Part shown: positions 25,099-32,288 of the stretch, in pieces
Layout: each line of letters starts with the position of its first letter
Position numbering within the stretch: the first letter of the stretch is position 1
Assembly (NCBI RefSeq): GCF_000690905.1
Contig: NZ_JMCL01000085.1
Coordinates: 1-38,721 of the forward strand
Length of the DNA: 38,721 bases
Reading direction: 5' to 3'
From: Pseudomonas sp. Ant30-3
GTDB lineage: Bacteria; Pseudomonadota; Gammaproteobacteria; Pseudomonadales; Pseudomonadaceae
The notes under the pieces: model-generated
Told to the model about the DNA's origin: nothing
What the model saw: only the letters and a program-made list of their open reading frames with translations
Database searches by the model: none
Made by a program: the position numbers and the translations under genes

Positions 25099-25788
25099 AT
25101 GATCGGCGCCGAATTGTTATCACCGCAGAGCCTCACAGTGGGTTGGCTGATCTATGCGCCGGTACTGCTGTGGGCAATCTGCCGTGTGCCGTGGGTTGAA
25201 TTGTTCGCGGACAGCCGGCGCCAGCATCTGCTGTTCGGCACTGTGTTTGCGCTGTTCATGCTGTGGCTGGTGCGACGGGATTTCGATACCGGCGTGTCTT
25301 ACCATTTTCTCGGCATGACGGCGGTGACGCTGCTGCTCGATTGGCCGCTGGCGATCGTCGGCGGGCTGATTGCGCAGGTGGGGCTAATCCTCCTGGGGCG
25401 CCAGGACCTGGCCGCAATGGGGGTGAATGGCGCGTTGCTGATTCTGCTGCCGGTGCTGGTGACCGAGTGCTGCGCGATTCTGGTGGAGCGCGCGCAGCCG
25501 CGAAATCCCTTTGTGTATATCTTCGTTTCGGGTTTCTTCGCGGCGGCGGTCTCGGCGTTGTTGTGCCTGCTGCTGGCCCTGTGGCTGCTGTGGTTCGACG
25601 GACGATTCGCCATGCCGTACTGGCTGGAGGATTTCGTCGGTTACCTGTGGTTGATCATTTTTCCGGAGGCGTTCATCAACGGGATGGTGGTCAGCGCGCT
25701 GGTGGTGTTCAGCCCTGAGTGGCTGGAGACTTTCAACCGCACGCGCTACCTGTCAGCGCCGTGGAAGGATGAAGAGCCGAAACCCTGA
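25099..25788 (+). CDS. CbiM-like energy-coupling factor transporter permease
   Basis: This 229-residue membrane protein has about six hydrophobic helices and fits the CbiM-like family annotated as energy-coupling factor permease in Pseudomonas. It lacks the N-terminal MHI motif, whose His2 binds nickel or cobalt in classical CbiM and NikM, starting instead MIGAELLSPQSLTVGW. No ATPase (CbiO) or T component (CbiQ) lies in the window. A cobalamin-type leader suggests a cobalt or B12-precursor role, but metal transport is inference. It is convergent with yacG, 12 bases away. Confidence 0.75.
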   Translation: MIGAELLSPQSLTVGWLIYAPVLLWAICRVPWVELFADSRRQHLLFGTVFALFMLWLVRRDFDTGVSYHFLGMTAVTLLLDWPLAIVGGLIAQVGLILLGRQDLAAMGVNGALLILLPVLVTECCAILVERAQPRNPFVYIFVSGFFAAAVSALLCLLLALWLLWFDGRFAMPYWLEDFVGYLWLIIFPEAFINGMVVSALVVFSPEWLETFNRTRYLSAPWKDEEPKP

Positions 25789-25800
25789 TCAATGACGCGG

Positions 25801-26001
25801 TCAATGACGCGGCTCAAAATCTTCGCTGAACAGATCGTCTTCGGCGTCCGGGCTGACCGGGATCTTGTGTTCTTCCGAGGCCCACGCGCCCAGGTCGATC
25901 AGTTTGCAGCGATCGGAACAGAACGGCCGGAACGTGCTGTTTGGGGTCCATTCGACCGGGGCGCCACAGGTTGGGCATTCGACGGTTGGGGTTTGGCTCA
26001 T
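25801..26001 (-). CDS. yacG: DNA gyrase inhibitor YacG
   Basis: This 66-residue zinc protein has ligands C9 and C12 (ECPTCG) and C28 and C32 (FCSDRCK), with the conserved KLIDLGAWASEEHKIP segment after them. In E. coli YacG binds GyrB and inhibits gyrase. The acidic tail DAEDDLFSEDF is typical. Its ATG overlaps the coaE stop by four bases, and it ends the pilB-pilC-pilD-coaE-yacG run, the same order as in P. aeruginosa. Confidence 0.93.
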   Translation of the reverse strand: MSQTPTVECPTCGAPVEWTPNSTFRPFCSDRCKLIDLGAWASEEHKIPVSPDAEDDLFSEDFEPRH

Positions 26002-26621
26002 GACTGGCCTCCACGCAAAGTTAGGTAAAAGTGATGCAGACGCTCGATCTCGCTGTGCAGCCAGGCGAGGTCGCGGTCATTGACCACCACATCGTCGGCA
26101 TGGCTCACGCGATCCTGGCGGCTGGATTGCGCCTTGAGGATCGCCTGGACCTGTTGCTCGCTGGTCTGGTCACGTTGCAAGGTGCGCTCAATCTGCAATT
26201 GTTCAGGGGCGTCGATCACCAGCACGCGCTGGGTCATGCTGTGCTGGCCGGACTCGATCAGCAGCGGCGACACCAGAATCGCGTAAGACGATTGTGCCTT
26301 GCCCAGATGTTCGACGATTTCTTCAGCGATCAGCGGATGCAGCAGCGCTTCGAGCCACAAGCGCTGTTCCGGCACTTCAAAAATCAGTTTGCGCAGGGCC
26401 GCGCGATCCAGCTGGCCATCGCCTTGCAGCACGCCGGGACCGAAATGTTCGACGATTTTCGCCAGCGCCGGACGGCCCGGCTCGACCACCCAGCGCGCTG
26501 CGTGATCGGCGTCCACCACGTGCACACCAAGGCTGATGAAGTGCTCGGCGGCCGCGCTTTTGCCGCTGCCGATGCCGCCGGTGAGGCCAAGAATCCAGGG
26601 TGTTTTCACAGGGGTTTTCAT
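25998..26621 (-). CDS. coaE: Dephospho-CoA kinase
   Basis: This 207-residue P-loop kinase performs the last step of coenzyme A synthesis. Walker A is GGIGSGKS at residues 15-22. The family motifs VDADHAARWVVEPG and IVEHFGP follow, and VSPLLIESG carries the substrate-binding strand. The ATG at 26621 overlaps the pilD stop (ATGA), and the stop overlaps yacG; the longer reading from 26642 would start inside pilD. The pilD-coaE-yacG order is conserved in pseudomonads. Confidence 0.95.
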   Translation of the reverse strand: MKTPVKTPWILGLTGGIGSGKSAAAEHFISLGVHVVDADHAARWVVEPGRPALAKIVEHFGPGVLQGDGQLDRAALRKLIFEVPEQRLWLEALLHPLIAEEIVEHLGKAQSSYAILVSPLLIESGQHSMTQRVLVIDAPEQLQIERTLQRDQTSEQQVQAILKAQSSRQDRVSHADDVVVNDRDLAWLHSEIERLHHFYLTLRGGQS

Positions 26622-27490
26622 TGCAAACCGACAAACTGCCAATAGAAGGCGGTTATTTGACCACCCCAGAGCAAGGCAATCCAGCCGGCAATGGCCAGAT
26701 AAGGTCCAAAAGGGATCGGCGTCGAGGTTTGCGCGTTACGCAGGCGCAGCATGATCAGGCCAATCACGGCACCCACCAGTGAAGACAAGAGCAGCGTCAG
26801 CGGCAAAATCTGCCAGCCGCCCCAAGCGCCCAACATCGCCAGCAGCTTGAAATCGCCATGGCCCATGCCGTCCTTGCCGGTTATCAGCTTGAACACCCAG
26901 AACACCGACCACAAGGCCAGATAACCGGCCACTGCGCCCCACAAGGCTTCCGTCAGCGGCACGAACAGCCCGAAACTGTTGACGATCAGGCCGAGCCACA
27001 ACAGCGGCAGCACCAGCACATCCGGCAGCAATTGATGCTCGGCGTCGATCAGGCTCATCGCCAACAGGCCCCAGGTCAGCAACAGCACCATCAGCGCCGG
27101 CCAGCCGAAACCGAAATGCCAGGCAACGAACCCCGACAGCACGCCGCAGGCCAGTTCGGTCAGTGGATAGCGTTTGCTGATGGGCGCCGCGCACCCCGCA
27201 CAGCGTCCGCGTAAAAACACGTAACTGAGCACCGGGATGTTTTCCCACGCGCGGATACGATGGTCGCAATGCGGGCACTGTGAGTGCGGCAACAGCAGGT
27301 TGTAGGTCGGCAGCGCGGGCTCGGCGGGCAAACCGAGCATGTCGAGGGCTTGCGCGCGCCACTCACGGGCGAGCATTTTCGGCAGTCGCCAGATCACCAC
27401 GTTAAGGAAGCTGCCGACCAGCAGGCCAACGATGCAGGCAATAACGATGAAGGCCAGCGGATAGACAGTCAGGATTTCATTCAAAGGCAT
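26618..27490 (-). CDS. pilD: Prepilin leader peptidase/N-methyltransferase PilD
   Basis: This 290-residue inner-membrane aspartyl protease cuts and methylates prepilins and type II pseudopilins. The zinc-binding cysteines C72, C75, C97 and C100 are in CPHC and CAGC. The catalytic aspartates are D149 (SLIDAEH) and D213 (GHGDFKL), at the positions known for P. aeruginosa PilD. Eight hydrophobic helices fit the family. The ATG at 27490 was chosen; a reading from 27535 would overlap pilC. It is cotranscribed with pilC and coaE. Confidence 0.96.
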   Translation of the reverse strand: MPLNEILTVYPLAFIVIACIVGLLVGSFLNVVIWRLPKMLAREWRAQALDMLGLPAEPALPTYNLLLPHSQCPHCDHRIRAWENIPVLSYVFLRGRCAGCAAPISKRYPLTELACGVLSGFVAWHFGFGWPALMVLLLTWGLLAMSLIDAEHQLLPDVLVLPLLWLGLIVNSFGLFVPLTEALWGAVAGYLALWSVFWVFKLITGKDGMGHGDFKLLAMLGAWGGWQILPLTLLLSSLVGAVIGLIMLRLRNAQTSTPIPFGPYLAIAGWIALLWGGQITAFYWQFVGLQ

Positions 27491-27491
27491 G

Positions 27492-28709
27492 TCAGATCGC
27501 TGAGCCGAGTTGGAAGATAGGCAGGTACATCGCAACCACCAGACCGCCGACGATGACGCCGAGGACGACCATGATGAAGGGCTCCATCAGGCTGGTGAGG
27601 TTGTCGACCATGTTATCCACTTCGGCCTCGTAGAAACTGGCGACCTTGTCGAGCATGTCGTCCAGTGCGCCGGACTCTTCGCCAATGGCTGTCATTTGAA
27701 TCGCCATGTTGGGAAAGATCCCCGAGGTGCGCATGGAGAAATTCAGCTGCATGCCCGTCGACACATCCTGTTTGATGCGCAACACCGCGCGCTTGAAGAC
27801 GATGTTGCCGGTGGCACCCGCTACCGATTCCAGCGCCTCCACCAGCGGCACGCCGGCAGCGAACGTGGTCGAGAGGGTGCGTGCATAGCGAGCGACGGCA
27901 GACTTGTACATCAGCGTGCCAACCAGCGGCACTTTCAGCATCCAGGTGTCGGTGCGGTCCCTGAAGGCCTGGGACTTCTTGAAGGCATGCCGTACGCCGA
28001 ATATCGCCGCGATCAGCAGGCCAAGGATCACCCACCACCATTCCTGCAGAAACTCCGACAGGCCTATGACCATCACGGTAAAACCTGGCAGTTCCGCGCC
28101 AAAACCTTTAAACACCGATTCGAACTGCGGCACGACCTTGACCAGCAGGATCCCGGTCACAATGATCGCCACGAACACCACCGCCGCCGGGTAAGTCATC
28201 GCCTTCTTGATTTTGGCTTTGAGGGCTTCGCTTTTCTCTTTATAAGTGGCGACGCGCTCCAGCAGGGTATCCAGCGCACCCGCCTGTTCACCGGCGTCGA
28301 CGAGGTTGCAGTAGAGCTCATCGAAATATTGCGGATTTTTGCGCAAGGCTGCGGCGAAGCTGTTGCCTGCCGCGACTTCCTGTTTGACCTCGTCGACCAG
28401 TTTGCGCATGGCCGGGTTGTCGAAGCCTTCGCCAATGATGTCGAACGACTGCAACAGTGGCACGCCGGCTTTCATCATGGTCGCCATCTGCCGGGTGAAC
28501 AGGGCGATGTCCTGCGCCTTGATGCGTTTGCCCAGGCTCAGGATCGACGCGGACTTCTTGCGCACCTTGCCCGGGTTGATGCCTTGCTTGCGCAGTTGCG
28601 CCTTGATCAGCGCCGGACTCTGGCCGGTGAGCTCGCCGGCCATTTTCGTGCCTTTCTTGTCCGTACCTTCCCAGCTGTAAACACTGATTTTTGCTGCTTT
28701 GACCGCCAT
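27492..28709 (-). CDS. pilC: Type IV pilus inner-membrane platform protein PilC
   Basis: This 405-residue platform protein has two GspF domains, each with a cytosolic helix bundle and membrane helices (YPAAVVFVAIIVTGILLVKVVPQF and the C-terminal EPFIMVVLGVIVGGLVVAMYLPIF). LFTRQMATMMKAGVPLLQSFDII and TTFAAGVPLVEALESVA are the paired family motifs. I used the ATG at 28709 because AAGGA lies six bases upstream; a TTG at 28715 would add two residues. It starts two bases from the pilB stop. PilC couples PilB motion to pilin extraction. Confidence 0.95.
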   Translation of the reverse strand: MAVKAAKISVYSWEGTDKKGTKMAGELTGQSPALIKAQLRKQGINPGKVRKKSASILSLGKRIKAQDIALFTRQMATMMKAGVPLLQSFDIIGEGFDNPAMRKLVDEVKQEVAAGNSFAAALRKNPQYFDELYCNLVDAGEQAGALDTLLERVATYKEKSEALKAKIKKAMTYPAAVVFVAIIVTGILLVKVVPQFESVFKGFGAELPGFTVMVIGLSEFLQEWWWVILGLLIAAIFGVRHAFKKSQAFRDRTDTWMLKVPLVGTLMYKSAVARYARTLSTTFAAGVPLVEALESVAGATGNIVFKRAVLRIKQDVSTGMQLNFSMRTSGIFPNMAIQMTAIGEESGALDDMLDKVASFYEAEVDNMVDNLTSLMEPFIMVVLGVIVGGLVVAMYLPIFQLGSAI

Positions 28710-28711
28710 GT

Positions 28712-30412
28712 TCAATCCTTGGTAACCCGGTTGATTTCCTCAAGGCTGGTGATGCCTTGCATGGCCTTGATCAGCCCGGAAGTACGCAGGTCGTTGAAGC
28801 CGTCCTTGCGCATCTGAATATCGATTTCCAGTGAATTGCCCTCGGCCATGATCAAGCGTTGCAGGTCCGGCGTGTTCTTCACCACTTCGTAAATCCCCAC
28901 ACGTCCTTTATAGCCACCGTTGCAGTGATCGCAGCCGACTGGCTCATAAATGGTGAACGAACCGAGAAGCTCTTCGGGGAACCCTTCCTTGATCAGCGCT
29001 TCGCGGGGGATGTCGATGGGTTTCTTGCAATGGCTGCACAGTTTGCGGGCCAGACGCTGGGCAATGATCAGCGTGACCGAGGTGGCGATGTTGAAACCCT
29101 GAATGCCCATGTTGTGCAGACGGGTCAGGGTTTCGGCGGCGCTGTTGGTGTGCAGGGTCGATAACACCAGGTGACCGGTCTGCGCAGCCTTGATCGCAAT
29201 CTCTGCGGTTTCCAGGTCGCGGATCTCACCGACCATGATCACGTCAGGATCTTGACGCAAAAATGAGCGCAACGCCTGGGGAAAGCCCAGCCCCTGTTTG
29301 GGATTGACGTTGACCTGGTTGATGCCTTCCATGTTGATTTCCACCGGGTCCTCGGCCGTGGAGATGTTGATGTCCACGGTATTGAGGATATTCAGGCCGG
29401 TGTAGAGCGACACGGTTTTACCCGAACCGGTAGGGCCGGTGACGAGGATCATGCCCTGCGGCTGTTTGAGGGCAGCCATGTACAGGTCCTTCTGACCGGG
29501 CTCATAGCCGAGTGCATCGATACCCATTTGCGCGCTGGTGGGGTCGAGGATCCGGATCACCACTTTTTCGCCCCACAGGGTCGGCAAGGTGTTGACCCGG
29601 AAGTCGATCGACTTGCTCTTCGACAGACGCATCTTGATTCGCCCGTCCTGAGGTTTGCGCCGCTCGGAAATATCCAGGCTGGCCATGACCTTCAGGCGCG
29701 CGGCGATGCGCGCGGCCAGCTGGATCGGCGGCTTGGCGACTTCGCGCAGCATGCCGTCGGTGCGCATCCGCACGCGGTAGGTTTTTTCGTAAGGTTCGAA
29801 GTGCAGGTCGGAAGAGCCGCTTTTGATGGCGTCGAGCAACATCTTGTGGACGAAGCGCACCACCGGTGCGTCATCGGCATCCTGCCCGGCGATGGATTCC
29901 TGGCGGTTGTCGTCGCCCGACTCGATGTTCACGCCATCAAGGTCGACATCGGCCATGTCTTCGAGGCCGGTGCTTTGGTTGTCGAAGAACTTGTCCAACG
30001 CGTCCGAGAGCTTGTCGTCTTCGACCAGAATGGCTTCGGTGCCGAGCCCGGTGCTGAACTGGATATCGTTGATGGCTTGAAGATTGGTCGGGTCGGAAAC
30101 GCCGACGAACAGCTTATTGCCGCGTCGCCACAGGGGCAGCGCGTGGTGCTGGCGGAGCAGTTTCTCACTGACCAGGCCGGTGGGCTGGGACTCTTTGTCT
30201 AGGCAGCTGAGGTCCAGCAACGGCATGCCGAAATGCTCCGAAGCAATCTCGGCCACCTGGCGGCTGCCCACCAGTTTGTTCTGCACCAGATAACTGATCA
30301 GGGAGGTTTTGCTGCGCTGAGCTTGCTCATACGCCTGTTGTGCGCTTTTTTCAGTGATCAGTTCGGCCAGGACCAATTGCTTGGCCAGGCCGCTTAGGGC
30401 GATATCGTTCAT
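28712..30412 (-). CDS. pilB: Type IV pilus extension ATPase PilB
   Basis: This 566-residue hexameric ATPase powers pilus extension. The N-terminal GspE/MshEN-type domain is followed by Walker A GPTGSGKT at 326-333, the Asp box EDPVEI, and Walker B VIMVGEIRDLETAEIA near 391. The zinc motif has C459, C462, C494 and C497 (CSHC and CDHC). The ATG at 30412 is divergent from pilA. MshEN-like domains can bind cyclic di-GMP, but I have not shown that here. Confidence 0.95.
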   Translation of the reverse strand: MNDIALSGLAKQLVLAELITEKSAQQAYEQAQRSKTSLISYLVQNKLVGSRQVAEIASEHFGMPLLDLSCLDKESQPTGLVSEKLLRQHHALPLWRRGNKLFVGVSDPTNLQAINDIQFSTGLGTEAILVEDDKLSDALDKFFDNQSTGLEDMADVDLDGVNIESGDDNRQESIAGQDADDAPVVRFVHKMLLDAIKSGSSDLHFEPYEKTYRVRMRTDGMLREVAKPPIQLAARIAARLKVMASLDISERRKPQDGRIKMRLSKSKSIDFRVNTLPTLWGEKVVIRILDPTSAQMGIDALGYEPGQKDLYMAALKQPQGMILVTGPTGSGKTVSLYTGLNILNTVDINISTAEDPVEINMEGINQVNVNPKQGLGFPQALRSFLRQDPDVIMVGEIRDLETAEIAIKAAQTGHLVLSTLHTNSAAETLTRLHNMGIQGFNIATSVTLIIAQRLARKLCSHCKKPIDIPREALIKEGFPEELLGSFTIYEPVGCDHCNGGYKGRVGIYEVVKNTPDLQRLIMAEGNSLEIDIQMRKDGFNDLRTSGLIKAMQGITSLEEINRVTKD

Positions 30413-30485
30413 GGGGATTCCGGACGCAAACTATGCATGACTTATAGCGTAGTCAACCGGCGGAGCCAAACCATGGATGCCGAGG

Positions 30486-30500
30486 TGACAAAAATTGTCA
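30486..30500 (+). promoter_or_regulatory. Probable PilR binding palindrome upstream of pilA
   Basis: TGACAA (30486-30491), AAA and TTGTCA (30495-30500) form a perfect inverted repeat with TGTCA half-sites. Its centre is about 108 bases before the expected pilA start, the range for a sigma-54 enhancer, and TGTC is the core of known PilR sites. Confidence 0.6.
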
Positions 30501-30574
30501 GAAAGTGCGGACGGTGGGGGTAGGAAAGGGCGCTCTGAGGTTTTTCGCGCGCGGCCGACTGCGGGTAACGGCTT

Positions 30575-30590
30575 TGGCATGAGCTGTGCT
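30575..30590 (+). promoter_or_regulatory. Sigma-54 promoter of pilA
   Basis: TGGCATGAGCTGTGCT has GG and GC separated by exactly ten bases, near the consensus TGGCACG-N4-TTGCA. It lies 50 bases before the pilA ATG. Confidence 0.8.
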
Positions 30591-30639
30591 TTGGGCTAAT
30601 CAGATCATGGGATTTTGACTCATGCACCGGAGCTTGTTA

Positions 30640-31047
30640 ATGAACACACAGAAAGGTTTTACCCTTATCGAGCTGCTGATCGTGGTGGCGATTATCGGGA
30701 TTTTGGCGACGTTTGCTTTGCCGGCTTATTCGAAGTATCAGGCGCGGGCGAAGGTGACGGCGGGGTTGGCGGAAATTTCTGCGTTGAAGGTGAATTATGA
30801 GGACAAGCTCAATTCCGGCACTGCTGCTCCTGCTGTAGCGGATATCACAAGCAATGCCAATACCACGCACTGCACAATTACAGTAGCAACAGCTCCAGCC
30901 ACCGGGATCGTCTGTACTCTGAAAGGGGCGCCACCCGCAGTTGCCAACTCTACTGTTACCCTGACCCGTGATGCTGCTGCTGGGTGGTCTTGCAAAACAA
31001 CCGCTACAGCGGACTACGCGCCAGCTGGTTGCCCTACAGGCACCTGA
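30640..31047 (+). CDS. pilA: Major type IV pilin PilA
   Basis: This 135-residue prepilin has leader MNTQKG (six residues) and then FTLIELLIVVAIIGILATFALPAYSKYQ, the type IVa pilin helix with Phe1 and Glu5. Cysteines 78 and 92 and cysteines 118 and 131 suggest two disulfides; the last pair closes the C-terminal D-loop. The ATG at 30640 was chosen over 30622 for the canonical short leader, with GGAG nine bases upstream. It is divergent from pilB, has a sigma-54 promoter and is ended by a terminator. It is the main substrate of PilD in this window. Confidence 0.95.
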   Translation: MNTQKGFTLIELLIVVAIIGILATFALPAYSKYQARAKVTAGLAEISALKVNYEDKLNSGTAAPAVADITSNANTTHCTITVATAPATGIVCTLKGAPPAVANSTVTLTRDAAAGWSCKTTATADYAPAGCPTGT

Positions 31048-31068
31048 TAAATGCTTCATAACGAAATG

Positions 31069-31095
31069 CCCGCCTCTTAAAGGCGGGTTTTTTTT
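31069..31095 (+). terminator. Terminator of pilA
   Basis: CCCGCCT (31069-31075) and AGGCGGG (31081-31087) form a 7-bp stem followed by eight T residues. Confidence 0.95.
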
Positions 31096-31207
31096 GCTGA
31101 TTGATAAAGTTTTCTTACAGAAGGCTCAGCAAGAGTAAAAACCTTAGAAATTCATGGCCTTACGCCCACCCCAAATCCCGCAACTTGCATGTCGATAATT
31201 TCCAACT

Positions 31208-31222
31208 CATGCAAAATGCATG
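31208..31222 (+). promoter_or_regulatory. Palindrome upstream of the BON gene promoter
   Basis: CATGCA (31208-31213), AAA and TGCATG (31217-31222) are a perfect inverted repeat, with another TTGCATG half-site at about 31184. It is centred about 73 bases upstream of the -24 element, a good spacing for a sigma-54 activator. I do not recognise the activator. Confidence 0.45.
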
Positions 31223-31286
31223 ATTCCGAAAATCAACCATCTCCATAACCTATTGATTTATAACAAATAAAATCCTGTCTCAAAGT

Positions 31287-31302
31287 TGGCACACCCTTCG
31301 CA
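31287..31302 (+). promoter_or_regulatory. Sigma-54 promoter of the BON gene
   Basis: TGGCACACCCTTCGCA has GG and GC exactly ten bases apart and matches the consensus TGGCAC-N5-TTGCA at nearly every conserved base. It is 66 bases before the ATG. Confidence 0.8.
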
Positions 31303-31367
31303 ACATACCCAGTAACCCTGCTGACAACACACGCAGCAGACTTTAAAGAAAAACAGGAGTTACTCGT

Positions 31368-31721
31368 ATGAAGAAGTTCGCTATCGCTGCCGCTACTGCT
31401 ACCGCGCTGACCCTGACCATGGCCAACGCTGCCTTCGCCGCCACTCAGGCATCCCAGGCTCCAATGGTTCTGGCCGCCGGTGAAGTGACTGAAGCAAAAG
31501 AAGTTACCTCCGACACCTGGATCACCACTAAAGTCAAAGCTGATCTGGTTACCGAAAAAGGCATTCCTGGTACCGACATCAAGGTAGAAACCAACAAAGG
31601 CGTTGTTTCCCTGTCGTCGACTACTGCAGTGACTGATTCGCAAAAAGACGTTGCAGTCGCTATTGCCAAGAAGATCAAAGGCGTTAAAGCGGTCTCCGCT
31701 GACGGCCTGAAATCCGAGTAA
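31368..31721 (+). CDS. Periplasmic BON-domain protein (OsmY-like)
   Basis: This 117-residue protein has signal peptide MKKFAIAAATATALTLTMANAAFA and one BON domain: WITTKVKADLVTEKGIPGTDIKVETNKGVVSLSS, then KDVAVAIAKKIKGVKAVSADGL. BON domains bind phospholipid and support envelope stability; OsmY and DolP are relatives. The function here is not known. The ATG at 31368 has AGGAG eight bases upstream. The promoter appears to be sigma-54 dependent, which is unusual for OsmY-like genes and suggests nitrogen, motility or envelope-stress control. Confidence 0.88.
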   Translation: MKKFAIAAATATALTLTMANAAFAATQASQAPMVLAAGEVTEAKEVTSDTWITTKVKADLVTEKGIPGTDIKVETNKGVVSLSSTTAVTDSQKDVAVAIAKKIKGVKAVSADGLKSE

Positions 31722-31753
31722 GTTAAGACTTCTCGCCTGAACCGGGAGAAGGC

Positions 31754-31785
31754 GCGGTAGACGAGCCGAGTCATACGTCTACCGC
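31754..31785 (+). other. 10-bp hairpin after the BON gene
   Basis: GCGGTAGACG (31754-31763) pairs perfectly with CGTCTACCGC (31776-31785) around a 12-base loop. It has no T run and is followed by further hairpins, GGCCACAA/TTGTGGCC at 31805-31823 and a terminator at 31827. Confidence 0.5.
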
Positions 31786-31826
31786 AACTGAGAGTTCATG
31801 CGACGGCCACAAGGATTGTGGCCATT

Positions 31827-31863
31827 ACAGGCCCCTGACATGCGTGTCCGGGGCCTGTTCTAT
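31827..31863 (+). terminator. Probable terminator of the BON gene
   Basis: ACAGGCCCC (31827-31835) pairs with GGGGCCTGT (31850-31858), with an inner GACA/TGTC stem. The T-rich tail TTCTATT is weak but follows directly. Confidence 0.65.
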
Positions 31864-31881
31864 TGTGGGCAACGCAAAACC

Positions 31882-31976
31882 TGTAATTGGATGGACTCGC
31901 CCAAGCCGAGGCGTCAATGCGCCACGGTGGCAGTCTAAACAGCCATCGACAGCGAGGGCGAGTCCATCCAATTACA
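31882..31976. repeat. 95-bp element with perfect 21-bp terminal inverted repeats
   Basis: Positions 31882-31902 and 31956-31976 are perfect reverse complements beginning TGTAATTGG and ending CCAATTACA. They flank a 53-base centre. There is no coding sequence and no clear target duplication (flanks aaaacc and aaagcg). It does not match the REP families seen elsewhere in the window. It may be a miniature inverted-repeat element or a long processing stem-loop at the 3' end of the DUF2845 gene. Confidence 0.75.
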
Positions 31977-31991
31977 AAAGCGCTCGGTGGC

Positions 31992-32288
31992 TCAATTGCC
32001 GCGGTTGCTGGTGATTTGTTTCAGGCGATTACCTTCGAACCGCAGGTACTGATACATCCCGCCGTTCGGACCGTAAGTCCATTCCTCGACCTGAAACTCT
32101 TCCCGCCGGTTGGCGCTGCGCTTGTAGCCCAGCACATCGCGACTCACTGGCTCTCCGCATTTTTGCAGAACCTCGCCCGAGCGATCGCCGACGCTGACCA
32201 AGTGGCTACCGCAACGCAACGTATTGGCGGCCATCGTATGACTGGCGGCAACACTCAGTATCAGGCCCAACACAAAACGTTTGATCAT
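31992..32288 (-). CDS. DUF2845 periplasmic protein
   Basis: This 98-residue secreted protein has signal peptide MIKRFVLGLILSVAASHTMAA. The mature part, LRCGSHLVSVGDRSGEVLQKCGEP, carries two cysteines and matches the DUF2845 family, whose fold resembles SmpA/BamE-type lipoproteins. EWTYGPNGGMYQYLRFEGNRL is the family's C-terminal strand segment. The ATG at 32288 shares one base with the DUF748 stop (TGATG); a GTG one codon earlier is also possible. Function unknown; it may act with DUF748 in the envelope. Confidence 0.85.
   Translation of the reverse strand: MIKRFVLGLILSVAASHTMAANTLRCGSHLVSVGDRSGEVLQKCGEPVSRDVLGYKRSANRREEFQVEEWTYGPNGGMYQYLRFEGNRLKQITSNRGN

Larger units (their letters stand above)
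31048..31367. other. Intergenic region between pilA and the BON gene
   Basis: These 320 bases hold the pilA terminator at 31069-31095, an AT-rich stretch at 31100-31280, a palindrome at 31208-31222 and a sigma-54 promoter at 31287-31302 for the next gene. No coding region is seen. Confidence 0.7.

Noticed and set aside
27510..28817. A 435-codon plus-strand open frame opposite pilC
   Set aside because: Same reason: pilC is fully recognisable, and the opposite frame has shadow-type composition.
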